A stretch of DNA of 64,000 nucleotides from Epiperipatus broadwayi (taxonomy: Eukaryota; Onychophora; Udeonychophora; Euonychophora; Peripatidae). The notes under the pieces are model-generated. The model saw nothing but the letters and a program-made list of their open reading frames with translations, had not been told where the DNA came from and searched no databases. A program made the position numbers and the translations under genes. Within the stretch, counting starts at the first letter, position 1; the number at the start of each line of letters is the position of its first letter. The DNA is taken from contig JAQFVV010012395.1 in NCBI GenBank assembly GCA_028023455.1, positions 11,096,154 to 11,160,153 on the forward strand, in the 5' to 3' direction. Shown here in pieces: positions 1-12,549 of the stretch.

Positions 1-100
1 GGAGAAGAGAAGCTAAAGATCAGAGAAGATGGATTAAACTTGGAGAGACCTTCATCCTGCAGTGGATTGATAATGGTTGATAATGATGATGATGATGACA
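1..100 (+). mobile_element. 3' end of a non-LTR retrotransposon (LINE)
   Basis: Reading from base 3, a 25-codon open stretch ends in TGA at 78-80 and contains an A-K-D-Q-R-R-W-I-K segment. Many animal LINE polyproteins (RTE and jockey-like) end with a comparable charged AKDR..W segment. The stop is followed by a GAT/TGA-type short repeat (81-100), as in LINE tails with simple-repeat 3' ends. The element is cut by the window edge. The open frame that begins at 40 is this same DNA read out of phase. Family assignment is inference from a short segment. Confidence 0.45.
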
Positions 101-2867
101 TATCAATAAACTTCCTCAAAAAACAAAAAACCTTTAAAAAAAAAAAAAGACTTTACTTAGTGTTAGTAATTTCGCTACACAAATTGATTATATATGAAAA
201 TTTCAAAAGGACAAAACTTTTTTTTTAAAAGACAAAACAGTAATTACACACAAATATAATGATTAAAAAAAATGTTGACTGTTGATTCCCTATTACCAGC
301 TAAATTTCTGCCCCCTTCCTTCCAAGTTTCATTTCTCCTACCTTTAACTATTACTTAGGCAAGTTGAACGATTAGATTTTAATTTAACAAGACTTTTTTT
401 TTTTAAAAAAAAAAATGATTTAGATTTATTATTACGTTTTATTTATTAGTTTTTATTCCTCGAATTTATCTCTACATATGCGCAATTTTTCTTACTGGCA
501 GCACTTTTTAAACAAAACTTCAAACTGCAACTCCACGTCAATACAACAAATATATTTATACTAATTTCAGAAAAAATATTATGGGCATGATTTATTTTCA
601 AAAGTACTAGTGGTTTATTAAACATCTGGCTATAACTTTACGTTAGTACAAAAATGTACTTATTTCAGAAAAAACAACAAATGTTATTTGCATGATTCAC
701 TTTTAAAATTCTCAGGGCATTCGTGATTTATTAAAGATAGAAAATTTCATCATCATCAATTCCCCTTCTCAGGGTCAATCTCTGAGGTAAGGCCACACTT
801 GGGACGCCAATTATAATGATCCAAACAATAGTGGAGACAGCAATCTACGTATCTGCTCTACAGGGCGCCATCTAGGCATTTAAACCTAGAAAAATTTATA
901 GAGTAGGCAGATACGCGCTGTTAAGATTCCACTTTATTTAAATATTCAGATCGTTAGCCCAAGTCACTAGCTCAGTGGAGATGCAGAGATAAAAATCTAT
1001 ATCTTAATTTATATCTTAAATATAAATAAATAAAAGCCACTGCCAGAAATTAACACATAAAAATATTTATTTACGCACATATAAAATCATTCTAATTTGA
1101 GGAATAAGTTTAACATTTTAGATTTTATATTAACTTTTAATTTTACATTTAACTAAGTTTCAATGAGTTTAATATTTTATTTAGATAGTCGAGTATGAAT
1201 AGACTACATAGACCTGCATTTGAAAAGAAAATATTCTATCCCTTATTTAACCTTAGGCCAAAAAATTTGCAATCAAACCGGCGCCAATCCATCTGATACA
1301 TTTATGTATTCAATGTAGCATGAAAATACGACAACACAAAATACTATACTGTCAGGAATGTACATCTGATCAGTAAGTAGAATTAGAGAAGACATTGTCT
1401 CTCCACCAACAGGAATGTCACATCTGTTGGCGAGTAGAACAATAAACATAAAACTCCATAGGAATGGATCGCGGTCCTTTGCCATCTTACAAACCCATCC
1501 ATAGGCAAACAGAAGGTGTGAGGCGTATATACACAATCCTGCACGTAGCGGATCTCATACTACATCTACTAATTACACAAATATATCCAATCCATTGAGC
1601 CAATTCAACTACGAAACGAATAACCTAAGATTACCCTCCCTTAATATAACTTTACAAAACTATATAGCCATTCACGCCCGACTTAAATTTAACATTTAAA
1701 TACGTTCGCACAGATTATTTTTATACAATTTGTTTTATAATGTCGAGTATAGATCGGCTGCATAGATTCCACAGTCAAAAACATTCCAAATTAAACACAA
1801 CCGATCAAAATACAAAGTCAATCGATAACGTCAATTGCTGAGGGAATACAGGAGACCCTTTGGTGTTCATCATAAGACACCACAGTGACATCGTTGACTT
1901 ATATATTCTAATCGACTGTGAAAACCACAACATAATCAACCGCTAACGAATCTATGCAACGTCTATACCCAACTTAAATGTAATGCATTTAATAATTTCT
2001 ACAATAAATATTACTACAAATAAAAATAATAAAATGGAAATGATTTTAGCAAAACTTAACTATATAAATTTAAACAATCAATTATTAATTTGAAAATCAA
2101 ATAAGAGTTCATTTTAAAATTTAAATTAGCTGAATCTTTAAAAAAAACAATGACGAAAGTTCTTAATTACTTTTTTTTGTTGTTGTTAATTTGTAAAGTT
2201 CATAGCTCATGGTAGAAGAGTCCAGGTTTCTGCTTTTAATTCCTGTGACGCCTCCATTGGAAGATAATGTTCTGGAGATGGCAATAGCTGGTTCAAGGTA
2301 TCACAGTCTTTTCATTTTTTTTTTAAATAGAGAGTGTGGTATGTGCGTCCTACCACATCTCTCAAACACAAAATGCTGGAACTGTCAGAAAAAACTGTAT
2401 TTCCCTTTTTATATTATCCACACGGATTCAATCAACAAAACGTCACTAATCCATCACTTTCATTAGGGTCTGAGCCAAGGCTTAGTGCTTCCATTGGTCA
2501 AGCTAATTTCTCTTTATTTTCTTATCTATCTTTCATCAGATCATTTTAATTATACAAGAGCCCAAGGGCCAGTTTGGTTTTCGATAATTCATAAACAATC
2601 ATTTCCATTTACAGATTACATTAATTAATACCTGTTTTTATTTTTAAATCTTGTACTTTTTTATAAAAAAGTACGTTCAAATACTTATTTGTTTTTTTAA
2701 AAAAAATATTTTTAAAGTTTGGCCTCTGTGCAAATGTATATACGTTTAACAAACATTTTAATTTTAGCGTTTAGTTTTTTACTTTTATTTGCGAACTTTT
2801 AAGTTTTTATTTTAAATTAATGTAATGACATATTTATACATCGTTACAATATATATATATTTAATAG
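101..2867. other. AT-rich stretch upstream of the first visible FSTL1 exon
   Basis: No exon is recognised here. It is presumably the intron before the FSTL1 VWC exon, because the exons for the EF-hand region are not found. Weak internal repetition is visible: similar GTCGAGTAT...GACTACATAGA-type and GTCGAGTAT...GGCTGCATAGA-type blocks occur near 1185-1220 and 1742-1770. A segment at about 800-815, read on the minus strand, starts TTGGCGTCCC and resembles an LTR-retrotransposon primer-binding site. The 87-codon minus-strand frame at 1273-1536 has no recognisable domain. Confidence 0.4.
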
Positions 2868-2931
2868 AATGTGCGTTGGAAGATAAAACATACAGTGATG
2901 GAGCAGAAACAAAAGTAAAATGCAACAACTG
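2868..2931 (+). CDS. FSTL1: FSTL1 exon: first half of the C-terminal cysteine-rich (VWC-like) module
   Basis: The exon is preceded by a TTTAATAG acceptor and followed by a GTAAGA donor at 2932. It begins with the last two bases of a codon and ends with the first two bases of a Cys codon. The peptide reads C-A-L-E-D-K-T-Y-S-D-G-A-E-T-K-V-K-C-N-N. This nearly matches the vertebrate follistatin-like 1 segment that follows the EF-hand region (CALEDETYADGAETEVDCN, recalled from the family). FSTL1 is a secreted SPARC-family glycoprotein that modulates BMP/TGF-beta signalling. The next exon lies only 79 bp downstream and completes the Cys codon in phase. Upstream exons for the signal peptide, follistatin/Kazal and EF-hand domains are outside the window or unrecognised. 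Confidence 0.9.
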
Positions 2932-3010
2932 GTAAGATCATCTTTACTATGTTATTCAATTTTAAATTCATCAATATTATTTTCTTTATTGTTAATATTG
3001 TTTTGAATAG

Positions 3011-3120
3011 TGTCTGTGCTTGTGGAAATTGGGTGTGTACTTCTTTAGCTTGTCCAAGTGAAGAAAATGTTTCTCCCACAAAAGAGACCACAGAGGTGCC
3101 TTCCACAGAGAAAAAGAGCA
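3011..3120 (+). CDS. FSTL1: FSTL1 exon: second half of the cysteine-rich module plus acidic linker
   Basis: The acceptor is TTTTGAATAG (ends 3010) and the donor is GTAAGT at 3121. With the previous exon it reads C-V-C-A-C-G-N-W-V-C-T-S-L-A-C, which is almost identical to the vertebrate FSTL1 motif CVCACGNWVCT. All cysteines of this module are kept. A linker rich in Glu, Thr, Ser and Pro follows (PSEENVSPTKETTEVPSTEKK), replacing the DGKNQKGAQ-type linker of vertebrates and diverged as expected for an unstructured spacer. The exon ends one base into a codon, matching the phase of the exon at 6580. The minus-strand open frames that overlap this exon are shadows. Confidence 0.92.
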
Positions 3121-3523
3121 GTAAGTAAATTAAATGTAGTAAATAGATAGAAATGAAAGTATGCATCATAGTTTAAAAAAATAAGATGGAAAATTAATAA
3201 AACTAAGGCTTTTCCCATTTGGAATATTGCAAAAAGAAAAATATTCAAAAATTCATCATATATTTAGCAAAAAAGAATTTAACCACACATATACATATAT
3301 AAAATTAATAATAATAATTGTTTACTTCATTTTATTCACTTGAATTATGAGTGCTTTTTTAGATGTAGTATCCTAGTCACATTCATTGTAAGATAGCCAC
3401 TATAGCTTATAAAAAAAGCAATAAGAAAATACTCTAATCACGCAAATCAAGGCTAAATACAATGTATTTCCATATCTTGTTAAAGCCTAACAAGCTTAAA
3501 TTTGTTTTATATAACCATAATTA

Positions 3524-3763
3524 AATTTTATTTGGCAAGTTTTTAACATTCACAATTGAAAAGATTTTTATTTTCCTTGTATGAAATATTTACTTCTTAG
3601 ATACAGTTGAATATATTTTCAGTGTGGTTTATCACAATTGTAGCCATGATTTGACTACACTGAAAATATACACAGCTGTATGTAATAAAAGTAAATATTT
3701 CATAAGAGGAATATAACAATCTTTTCAATTGCTGACATTAAAAACGTTTTGCCAAATAAAATT
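3524..3763. repeat. Foldback (palindromic) MITE in an FSTL1 intron
   Basis: The ends are AATTTTATTTGGCAAG at 3524 and, inverted, GCCAAATAAAATT ending at 3763. The inverted match continues inward through AATTGAAAAGATT / AATCTTTTCAATT, ATGAAATATTTAC / GTAAATATTTCAT and ATATTTTCAGTGT / ACACTGAAAATAT. The whole unit therefore folds into one long imperfect hairpin of about 240 bp. No coding sequence is present. It looks like a non-autonomous DNA transposon; no clear TSD was identified. Confidence 0.7.
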
Positions 3764-5912
3764 ACAAGTACAAATGAAAAGGGAAAATAATAAAATTACA
3801 ATTAAAGTGATTTGAATCTATTAATTCTTTTTATTGTGTTTCTTATTCTCCTAGTACTTGTTAAAAAAACAAAAACATAGTCAGCTAAACTTTATAATAT
3901 ACTTCAGATGTGAGGCCTCGGATACAGAGTTGGAAGCATGATTAGCCATATCTTATAGCAACATAGAAGCATAGTATTAATTCTTGCAATGTATATATTG
4001 TATATAAAACAAATCTTATTTATGACTATGAAAATAATATCATATATACTGTATATATATACACTCTAAGTTGGAAAAATATGAAATTATTTAATTTATA
4101 TGAACAAACATGATAGGATTGATTTCTTCATACTTTCTTTTGATATCTACAAACAGAATTCTTACTAATGTTACAAAAAAAAAAAAAAATCTTAAAATTA
4201 CAATTCATAAAAAATATCTATATTTTTAAACCAATGTAAATTTTGAATATGTTTTTTTTGTCTATATTTTTAAATATTAATTAATATATTTAATGTCCAT
4301 TTCAAAATTATATAAGGACAAAATTGCACCATCTAAGATAATATCATCTTTTCAATTTATTTTTAAGGAAAGATTATTTTCATTATAATAGTCAACATTA
4401 AATGATGATATCAAAGTTAAAAAAATAAGTCATTTTACGGAATGAGCATAGAATAAAAAAGAATTTAATATGCATCATTGACTTTCCCAAGTTTCATTAA
4501 TTAGATATTAGGACCCATATAAATATTAACAAAGTTTTTGATTTTCTTTTGGTAGTGGATATTTAATACTTATATGATGATGTCTGGAGTTGAGAGATAT
4601 TATATAAACTGAAAAAAATCACTGATGTGTATTGGTTTCTGCATTCTTTTTTTCTAAAGATAAAAAGAGGCCTGCAATTATTGGCTTATAGCTGATATCA
4701 TTGAATATATACAATAATTGCATAATTGCTGAGTTCATGTTAGACTTTATTTCTATATAAAAAAATTAATTTAGATTAAAACCTTAAGGGATTTGAATCT
4801 GAACAGTAGAACAAGAATAAAAAATACTTGTAAAGAAAATTAGCATTTCCTTCTAAAAGAAAACCCAAAATACCAGAAACTGTTTGTGGAGGTCTAATTA
4901 TTTTGCCATATAATAACAATATATTTTGCTCATTGTTTACCTTCTGATTCTGCAATTGAAGAGACATATCACTAATAAAGGAGAAATGTGAAGTGTATAA
5001 AGTTACCTGATTTAATATCATTAGACCATTATTTAGCTGATATTTTATAATTCATTTTATTAATTTGTTTTTACATTAATTCAATACATAAACCATTTTG
5101 CTTTTAAAATTCAATTAAAAAAATATATAATGATACTAATGAAGGGCATTTGCCCAACTTGTCATTTAAAATATTTAGAAAAAGAATACATGAATTAAAT
5201 ACAAATTACAAATATGTGTATATTTGGATATGAAATACCTATCTCTTTCTATGCAGATATTTTAGTTTAGCAATTAGAATATATTTTTACATTTATGCAA
5301 TTATATTATTGTTAGTTTGATAAGTAAATGGAATTAACCCATAATATTACTGAGTAAAAATTAAGTGAGTATATGTAAAACTATCTTATAATTTATAAAC
5401 TATTTTCCTATCCATATATACTAAGGATAGGAAAACATTGACCCACAACCCCTATTGGAAGATTTTATTTTCAAATAATAATAATAATTGGACTGTTATT
5501 ATTTTTAAGTTGAGATAAAACTAAGAAGAAATCATATAGCGTTCAGAATTTGATTAACCTGATGAGTAATATCTTCTTTAATTTTTTTCTATTAGCTTGT
5601 AGTGGACTACTTTTTAAAAAATAATATATAAAGGTTGCATATAAAGGTATAAGGTGTATATGAGGCATTAAAACTGTGTCAAATTTAAAATTAAATGTAA
5701 TAAAATTTAGTGGTTAGGCATAAGTAAAATAATAAACTAATATAAAACTTATATTTGAACTAGATTAATTAAAATAATTTTTTTACATGTAATTAACATA
5801 ATGTATATTTAAATATTAAGAGCTAATTTATTTTAAATGTAAATAATATTTTAATAACAATAATATTGATATATATTATGCATTTGTAGCTGTGAGGAAT
5901 GTTATCATATAG

Positions 5913-6050
5913 TCAAAACCATCAGCTGATTGGATAATTTAATAAAAATATTATAATATTCAACTAAATGTTCTAGAAATTCATTCATGCCCACAACATT
6001 TAGTTGAATATTACAAATATCCAGAAAAGAAAAAAAATCATTGGTTTTGA
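5913..6050. repeat. Hairpin element with 18-bp perfect inner arms
   Basis: An imperfect inverted repeat has outer ends TCAAAACCA and TTGGTTTTGA and inner arms AATATTCAACTAAATGTT (5955-5972) and AACATTTAGTTGAATATT (5995-6012), which are perfect complements. Nothing codes here. It is probably a MITE relic. Confidence 0.55.
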
Positions 6051-6579
6051 TTTATGTAAAAATATTATATTAATTGAGGGTATGGAGGAATTTTGTAAAG
6101 TGCTATTTATTTAAAAACAATCCGTTATTATTTTTCTTATTTTTGGGAGAAATATTCTTGTTGAATTATTAATTAATTTTAAAAACAAAATATTATAGGT
6201 ATTTTTATATGAGAAATCAATTTTTAAATACTATATTACAGTGTGAAAACAGTAGGATTTTTTACTAAAACAAATATATTTTATGAATATTCTTAAGCCT
6301 CTTATGTCAGTGATTATCTTTCTGAACTAAGTGTGACATTGGAATTACATGTTTCTGCATTAAATTTCCATCCTTTACTTAGATTCACAGTAGTTCTATC
6401 TTCAATAATTTTATTTCCTTGTTTGCTAAGTTTTTATTTTTTATCATTTCTTTTTTGTCTTCTGGAATTAGAATAGCCTTACTTCTTTACAAGTGGGTAC
6501 AAACGAATCCATGAATATTTAAATGTCAACAATTTAATAATTATGATGTAGACACTAATTTATATATTTTTGTATCTAG

Positions 6580-6677
6580 ATTTAGTAAATGCAGCTGTAG
6601 AGGGCGCTCAGCAAGCAAAAGAACTTCTGACTAAAGATGAATGGGATCAACTATTGAAGAGTGTGAAAGAAGCAGAA
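6580..6677 (+). CDS. FSTL1: FSTL1 exon: helical segment after the VWC-like module
   Basis: The acceptor is TTTGTATCTAG (ends 6579) and the donor is GTAAGT at 6678. The exon supplies two bases that complete an Asn codon and then 32 codons: LVNAAVEGAQQAKELL, then TKDEWDQLLKSVKEAE. The charged, helix-prone stretch ending KSVKEAE corresponds to the [20 protein letters not shown] region of vertebrate FSTL1. It is about ten residues longer at its N-terminal side. The exon ends in phase 0, matching the last exon at 32492. The open frame runs through the donor to a stop at 6756-6758, so read-through would only add a short nonsense tail. Confidence 0.85.
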
Positions 6678-8008
6678 GTAAGTATATTATATACATTCAG
6701 CAATATAATAATGATTATAATTAAAAAAAAGAATCCTTTGCAGTTTTTGCAACAATAAATCTATTAATGTTCTTCTAATTTGTTAACAACTATTTTGTTG
6801 ATAGAAACAAAATTCCCTGTAAATATTTACATGTATAAATAACTGCATATTCCCCAGAAAAATGAAATTTAATATTTATAATTAAAATAATTATATAAAT
6901 TTCTGTTTTTGTAATTTATATATTGGAAAGGAAGTACACCTTTGATAATGATCATCATCATTAGTTATTTGCCAAAAAAAGGGATAGGTTTTGTTCATCA
7001 GTTTAATAACTAACCCCAACTCTTTCTGCAATTGGCCTAATCTTCATATTTTCATAACTTTATTATTTTGGATCATTATTCTTATATTCTTTAAAGACTT
7101 TTCCAATTATCTTTCAAAAGTTTTCTCTACTGTATGCATATGTAACAATTGTTTTTCAGCTTCACAATTCTCCCAATAAAGACTTTATTTTAATGAATCA
7201 ATGCTACCCAGCATTCCCATTATAATTGAGCAAGAATATTCATGTTTATTCACTCTTACTATATTTAGTGTTTAAACAACTTATCCAAGCTTATCATATT
7301 TATCTACTCGTAACTATATAAATTAATTATTCAAGTAATGCTTAAACAAACAAAATAATCAATTAGCCTTTCAATGACAATTATTTCAAAACTTTAAACA
7401 TCACTTTTGAATGTGCCCATAGCTAGTATCTCAATATAATTTACAAATCTTTTCCATATAAATACCAAACTCAAAAGAAATCAGATTTTAAAGCATGAAA
7501 TAATCACTAAAAAAAGACTTACAGTATTCAATTTTTAGATATTATGGCAAATAGATTATGGCAGAATTATAAATCAACTATTTCAAAAATGTATATTAGT
7601 AATCGGAAAGTAATAAATAAATTAATTAATCAAACAATGCTTAAACAAAATAGGTAATGATTTAAAGATATATACAAATATATAAAAAAAGTAATTCCCA
7701 CACTGCCAATTATTTACAGCAGTAAGGTGTAATCATTTCACTGAAGATTCCACTTATCCAAAACATCAAATAAGCTTGGTGTAAAAGATGGGTTGATGAA
7801 CATAATAGATGTATGCAAGATCATCAAAAAGGTTCATTAAAAAATAAAAAAAACAGCAGAAAAATAATAACAAAGTTGAATAAATTTTTTATACTTAAAA
7901 TGAATGAAGTCAGTAATGATAAAAAAAAAGGAAGACTCATGATTATTAGGAATGATCATGAAAACATATCTATAATGGTCTGTCTTCAAGTATCACATAA
8001 TTTATTTT

Positions 8009-8014
8009 GTGTGC

Positions 8015-8056
<42 letters not shown>
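8009..8056. repeat. (GT)n-(AT)n compound microsatellite
   Basis: A GT-rich run with one GTGCGT interruption passes directly into an uninterrupted AT run. The two overlapping open frames here (one per strand) contain the repeat as VCVCVYIYIY or its complement and are not genes. Confidence 0.95.
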
Positions 8057-11000
8057 TGTGATCTATGCCAAAATGGATTACACAAAGATTATTTAAGTTT
8101 TGAGGAACATAAATTGATTGTTTAGTAAAGCAATTCAGTGTGTATATATATATTAGAAAAGAAAAAAAAATTAAATTAATCATAATTCAAAGAATATATA
8201 TGTAATTAAACCAAACAAAATGATTTTTTTTTTTTGTATTTCATGTAGGAAAAATAATATTTAATTAATGGTAATATAAACCAGAAATGTATGTCTCTGG
8301 TGAATGTGAGATAATATCTGAAAGATAACAAAATACTTTCAAAGAACAATGTCCGTGCATAGATATAAAAGGGAAAACTGAACATTTTTAAAATTATATA
8401 ACAATTAAAAAGAACAGAAAGTATTATCCATGTAACAAAATGAACTTGGTGTACAACAAAGGACATTATTTATCAATATAATCGCTGCATCAATGAACCA
8501 CCACAGCTGCTGTTTGTATATATTCATTATGCATTGCTAAATTTAAGATGTATGTTTATTCTGACCTCTCATCATGTAGCATCTAAGAAAAAAGAATATG
8601 GTCTAAAACCTAAGCCTGTAGTATGTAGAAAAATCTAAGTTAAAACCCATTATTAAGAATATTTATTGTGTCACAGAAGTTTTCTAGAATATGTTATTAG
8701 GTCATCTGCTTCCATAAAAAAATCAGAAATCATTTATCAACTAATTTTTTCGCATCAGTTGAATAAATCTTTAACCTACTGAAGAATGCAACTATTATAA
8801 TCTATTGTTCTCAAAATATGAATCTATCTATTTTGAACATATTAAAGCTTCAAGCTAGGATTCCTCTGATTATTAACATTGAATATCATCATTCGTCAAG
8901 CTCATTTGACAAATTGTTCAACGAAAAAAAGCAAAACATTTATTTCTCTAAAGCAGAAGTTAACTAAAGCACTTACAATTTGTAAAGAAACTGGTATGAC
9001 AATTTTTGTTGTTGCTTTCATACAGCAATATTTTTTTGTGTGTGTAAAGGCCTAAAAGTGTATTTTTGTATATTTATGTTAAATTTAATTTTTTTTATTA
9101 ACATCTATACTGATGTGCATAACAGAATATTAGATTATTAAATATTAGTTCTTATCAATATTCTGATAATATAGTCTGGAAATAAAATATTAACCAGACA
9201 TGAAGAAACATAATACATAGCTAGTCTGAGAATAGATTAACATGCTTGTTTGATGTGCTGATCACCTTTCTGTATATATATTTAATTGTATTAATATTAT
9301 GTCATTTATATAAGAAAATTTTATTCAATATTGATTAGCTTTTTCTAACTTGCTGAACATTAGAATAAATGTTTGTTAAATTAATAAAAATCAGCCTGCC
9401 TTCTAATAGTTAGATCCTCACATATTACAAAGTTATGGATAAAGATTTCTATTAAATTAGTAAAATTTATTAGATCCCAAACTTTCTTCTCATACTTTTA
9501 TGAATTCGGCTGAGATTGAGTGGAATTAATTATTGTAATAGGATAAGATTTTGTTCCTGAGTCTATGGGTATTCATCTGGAATGTATGGAGATTGTGCTA
9601 TAAACATTATCAACATCATAGGTCTCTAATAAATGAAAATATATTCATAGGTATCCTATTTTCAAGTTGCAATCTTTTTTGTATATGGATGGAGGTTGGG
9701 AAATATGGCTGGTGTTTGTATAACACCTTATACTTAATGACCTAGTCTGATCTAATAAATAATAAAATAATTATATATATACTATACTAGTTCAAAATAG
9801 AATGATATGAGGGTGGAATATGTTGAGGATACCCTTCATATAATAAAAATTGTATGCATAATTTCATAGATCTCTTCTCACTCTTTTATTTTTGGTTTTA
9901 AAATACTATACATGAATAAAGAGATTTACATTTGTATAAACTTAATCAATTTGTGCATACAGTTTAATATATGATAATGTCTATTAATCATGTGTGGATA
10001 TTATCATAGTTCCTCTGTTCACAACTCCACTTCTGTCTCACTACATTAAATGCCTAACCAAAAATAGTAGATATCGTTATGCTAGTGGTCAGTCATTAGA
10101 AGCTGAACTTATCTGTCTATTTAGCATTATTATACTGACCTGTTTCCAAAATACTATCTAAATAGGATTTTAAAGATTGAAAATAAATAATTTTATTATG
10201 ACGGAAATTAACAAATAACTATAAACTATAATATATAAAATTTCTCTCTTTTTTTTTCTCTCTCTCTTTACTATTATAATGATATATTTAACTTATAAGT
10301 TGGTCTTTTATTATTATTATTCAGATATAACTAAGGAAAGTTTGGGTTTTAAATAAACCAATTCCATTATTAATCAATCTATAGGATTTAGAAATAAATA
10401 TCAAAATAAATTTTACAAATAGTAATGTGTTTAGAAACTTTCATTTTCTAGTTATTTTAAAATAGAATGTTTTTGAAAGGTTCTAACTTAATCAAAGAAT
10501 TAATACATGTATAAATTTAAAAGTATATTTGATTTCAGCTTTGTGCATGAAATAATTATAATTTTATAAAGACTGATTTTTTTTTATCATTCATAATAAT
10601 AACTACATATGGAATGAAGTGGTAAGAAGAGTAAGCAAAGATAACAATATTCATATGGTAAACAAATTTCAGTAATGATTAATAAGGCAATTATTATCCT
10701 TTATCTATAATTTGATCTTTTTGTATAACAACTATTAAAAATATATTTGTTGGATTTTATATGCAAAAATTAATTAGAACTTAAAATGTAGGATCCTTAA
10801 AATCTCTCCATATGTTTAATGGTAGAAAGATTCACACTTCAGTTACATTGTAACAATAATGTTCAATATAATAAAATATAAATGGAGAAATGTTAACAAA
10901 TCCATATTCTTATTTGTTTGTTTTTTAAAGCATTAAGTAAAACAAGAAATAAAATTCGCTTTCAAGATATCTCATATCAACATAATAAAATTCAAATATG

Positions 11001-12549
11001 TTAAAGTAATATAAGGTCTTTTACCTACAAACAAATCCATGTTGTTCAAATATATATATATTGCATATAAACATATGCAAATTGAAATTATTTTGAAATT
11101 TTCAAAACAACTTTAATTCCTAGCAAATAATAATACAAAAAATAATATATTTTTATTTTATTTGCCATATTAACTTTCTGGCATTTTCTTGATGATGATG
11201 ATTACAATTGTGCTATTAATTTACATACATATAAAGTCTGTATGATTTTTTAAATTTAAATATAACTTATTATTTTAGGATGCATTCTTTTAAAATTTGG
11301 AACCATTTTAAAAAGAAATAATTATGATTGATATAGATTTATTTTGAAGAAAAATGTTTTACCTAATTTTTCAAACGTAATGTCTCTATAAATGTGGTCA
11401 GTATTCATTAATAGTTTGTTGCTTGTTTCTGAAACATCTTTTATAATAATTATTTAAATGGTGTATTAATAAAAAAATTTAATTCTATGATTTAACAATA
11501 AAAATTAGTATTAAAATATGTATTTGTATTACACAATAAATAATATTTTTTAAAAAAATTAAAATCTAATTGCATATAAATCTTATACATTCTTTCATAA
11601 AATATAATAAATAAATTACATAATTATACACAAATAAATATAATAATAAAATAATAGTTTAATTATAAAAAATTCAAAATCATTATCTTTGTTGAGAAAA
11701 TGTTAAAGAAAGTACAATAATATTTTTGAAAAGCTTGTTAAGAGCTGTTGGCAAGCTCATTAGATAATAATATTTTTTATAAACATTTAACACATTTTTT
11801 TTCTTTTCAAACTGTTTTTTTTTTTTTTTTAATTTATTTATGAATCTTTTATTAATTTTCCAGTGTTTCAATCATAAAATTGATATACACAAATATGAAA
11901 GAAAGCAGGAAGAACAATCCTTGATAATGACCATAAAATATGGTTGAAATATTAGAAAATTAATAATTATAAAAAAAGATTCATAAAATTAAAAATGCAA
12001 AATTTGAAAAGAAAAAAAGTGTGTTAATGATTTTTTAAAAATATATTGAAATTAATAGCTCATGTTTGTAAAGAAAATGGTGAAATATTATTGATTTTTA
12101 TTAAATGATATTTCTTATTTCTTTAAGCATAATGATAATTAAACTTTATTTAATTAAGGCAATAAATATTTACAATCTTATTTACTGAAAATTCTTTGAG
12201 TATAAAATATTAGAGATAACTTATTTATTAGAAACAATTCATATTAAGCATGAAATGAATTAAATTTTAGTTATTTGGGACAAAAATAATTTAATATATT
12301 TTATTTTCATTAAGCAATACTGTAAATGGTTTATTTATCAGATGAAAATTCTTAAATATGGTTTGGAAATAGAAATGTTTAGAATTTAAATATATTTCGT
12401 AACTTTTTATTTATTTATATGAAAATATTTCTTTTCCAAAATAATAATTATGAAATACATAATGGCAAGGGAATTCTTAAAATTTGACTTTATTTTTCCA
12501 ATTTTCTATATGATTTGAGAATACAATTTTTAATTCACACACATACCTA

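Larger units (their letters stand above)
3121..6579 (+). other. FSTL1 intron (about 3.5 kb)
   Basis: The intron runs from GTAAGT at 3121 to TATCTAG at 6579. It is very AT-rich and holds a foldback element (3524-3763) and a second hairpin element (5913-6050). No exon-like or transposon-coding sequence is visible in the remainder, and the minus-strand 81-codon frame at 4776-5021 has no recognisable homology. Confidence 0.8.

Noticed and set aside
1273-1536. 87-codon minus-strand frame
   Set aside because: No domain, splice support or conserved motif; kept only as part of an unassigned stretch.
2209-2466. 85-codon plus-strand frame as a missing upstream FSTL1 exon
   Set aside because: The peptide has no EF-hand or follistatin features, and no splice-phase match to the exon at 2868.
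2861-3248. Two minus-strand frames (102 and 67 codons) over the FSTL1 exons
   Set aside because: Shadows of the plus-strand exons and AT-rich intron sequence; the plus-strand exons have correct splice phases and strong homology.
8009-8056. Paired open frames on both strands over a GT/AT microsatellite
   Set aside because: Pure simple repeat translation.
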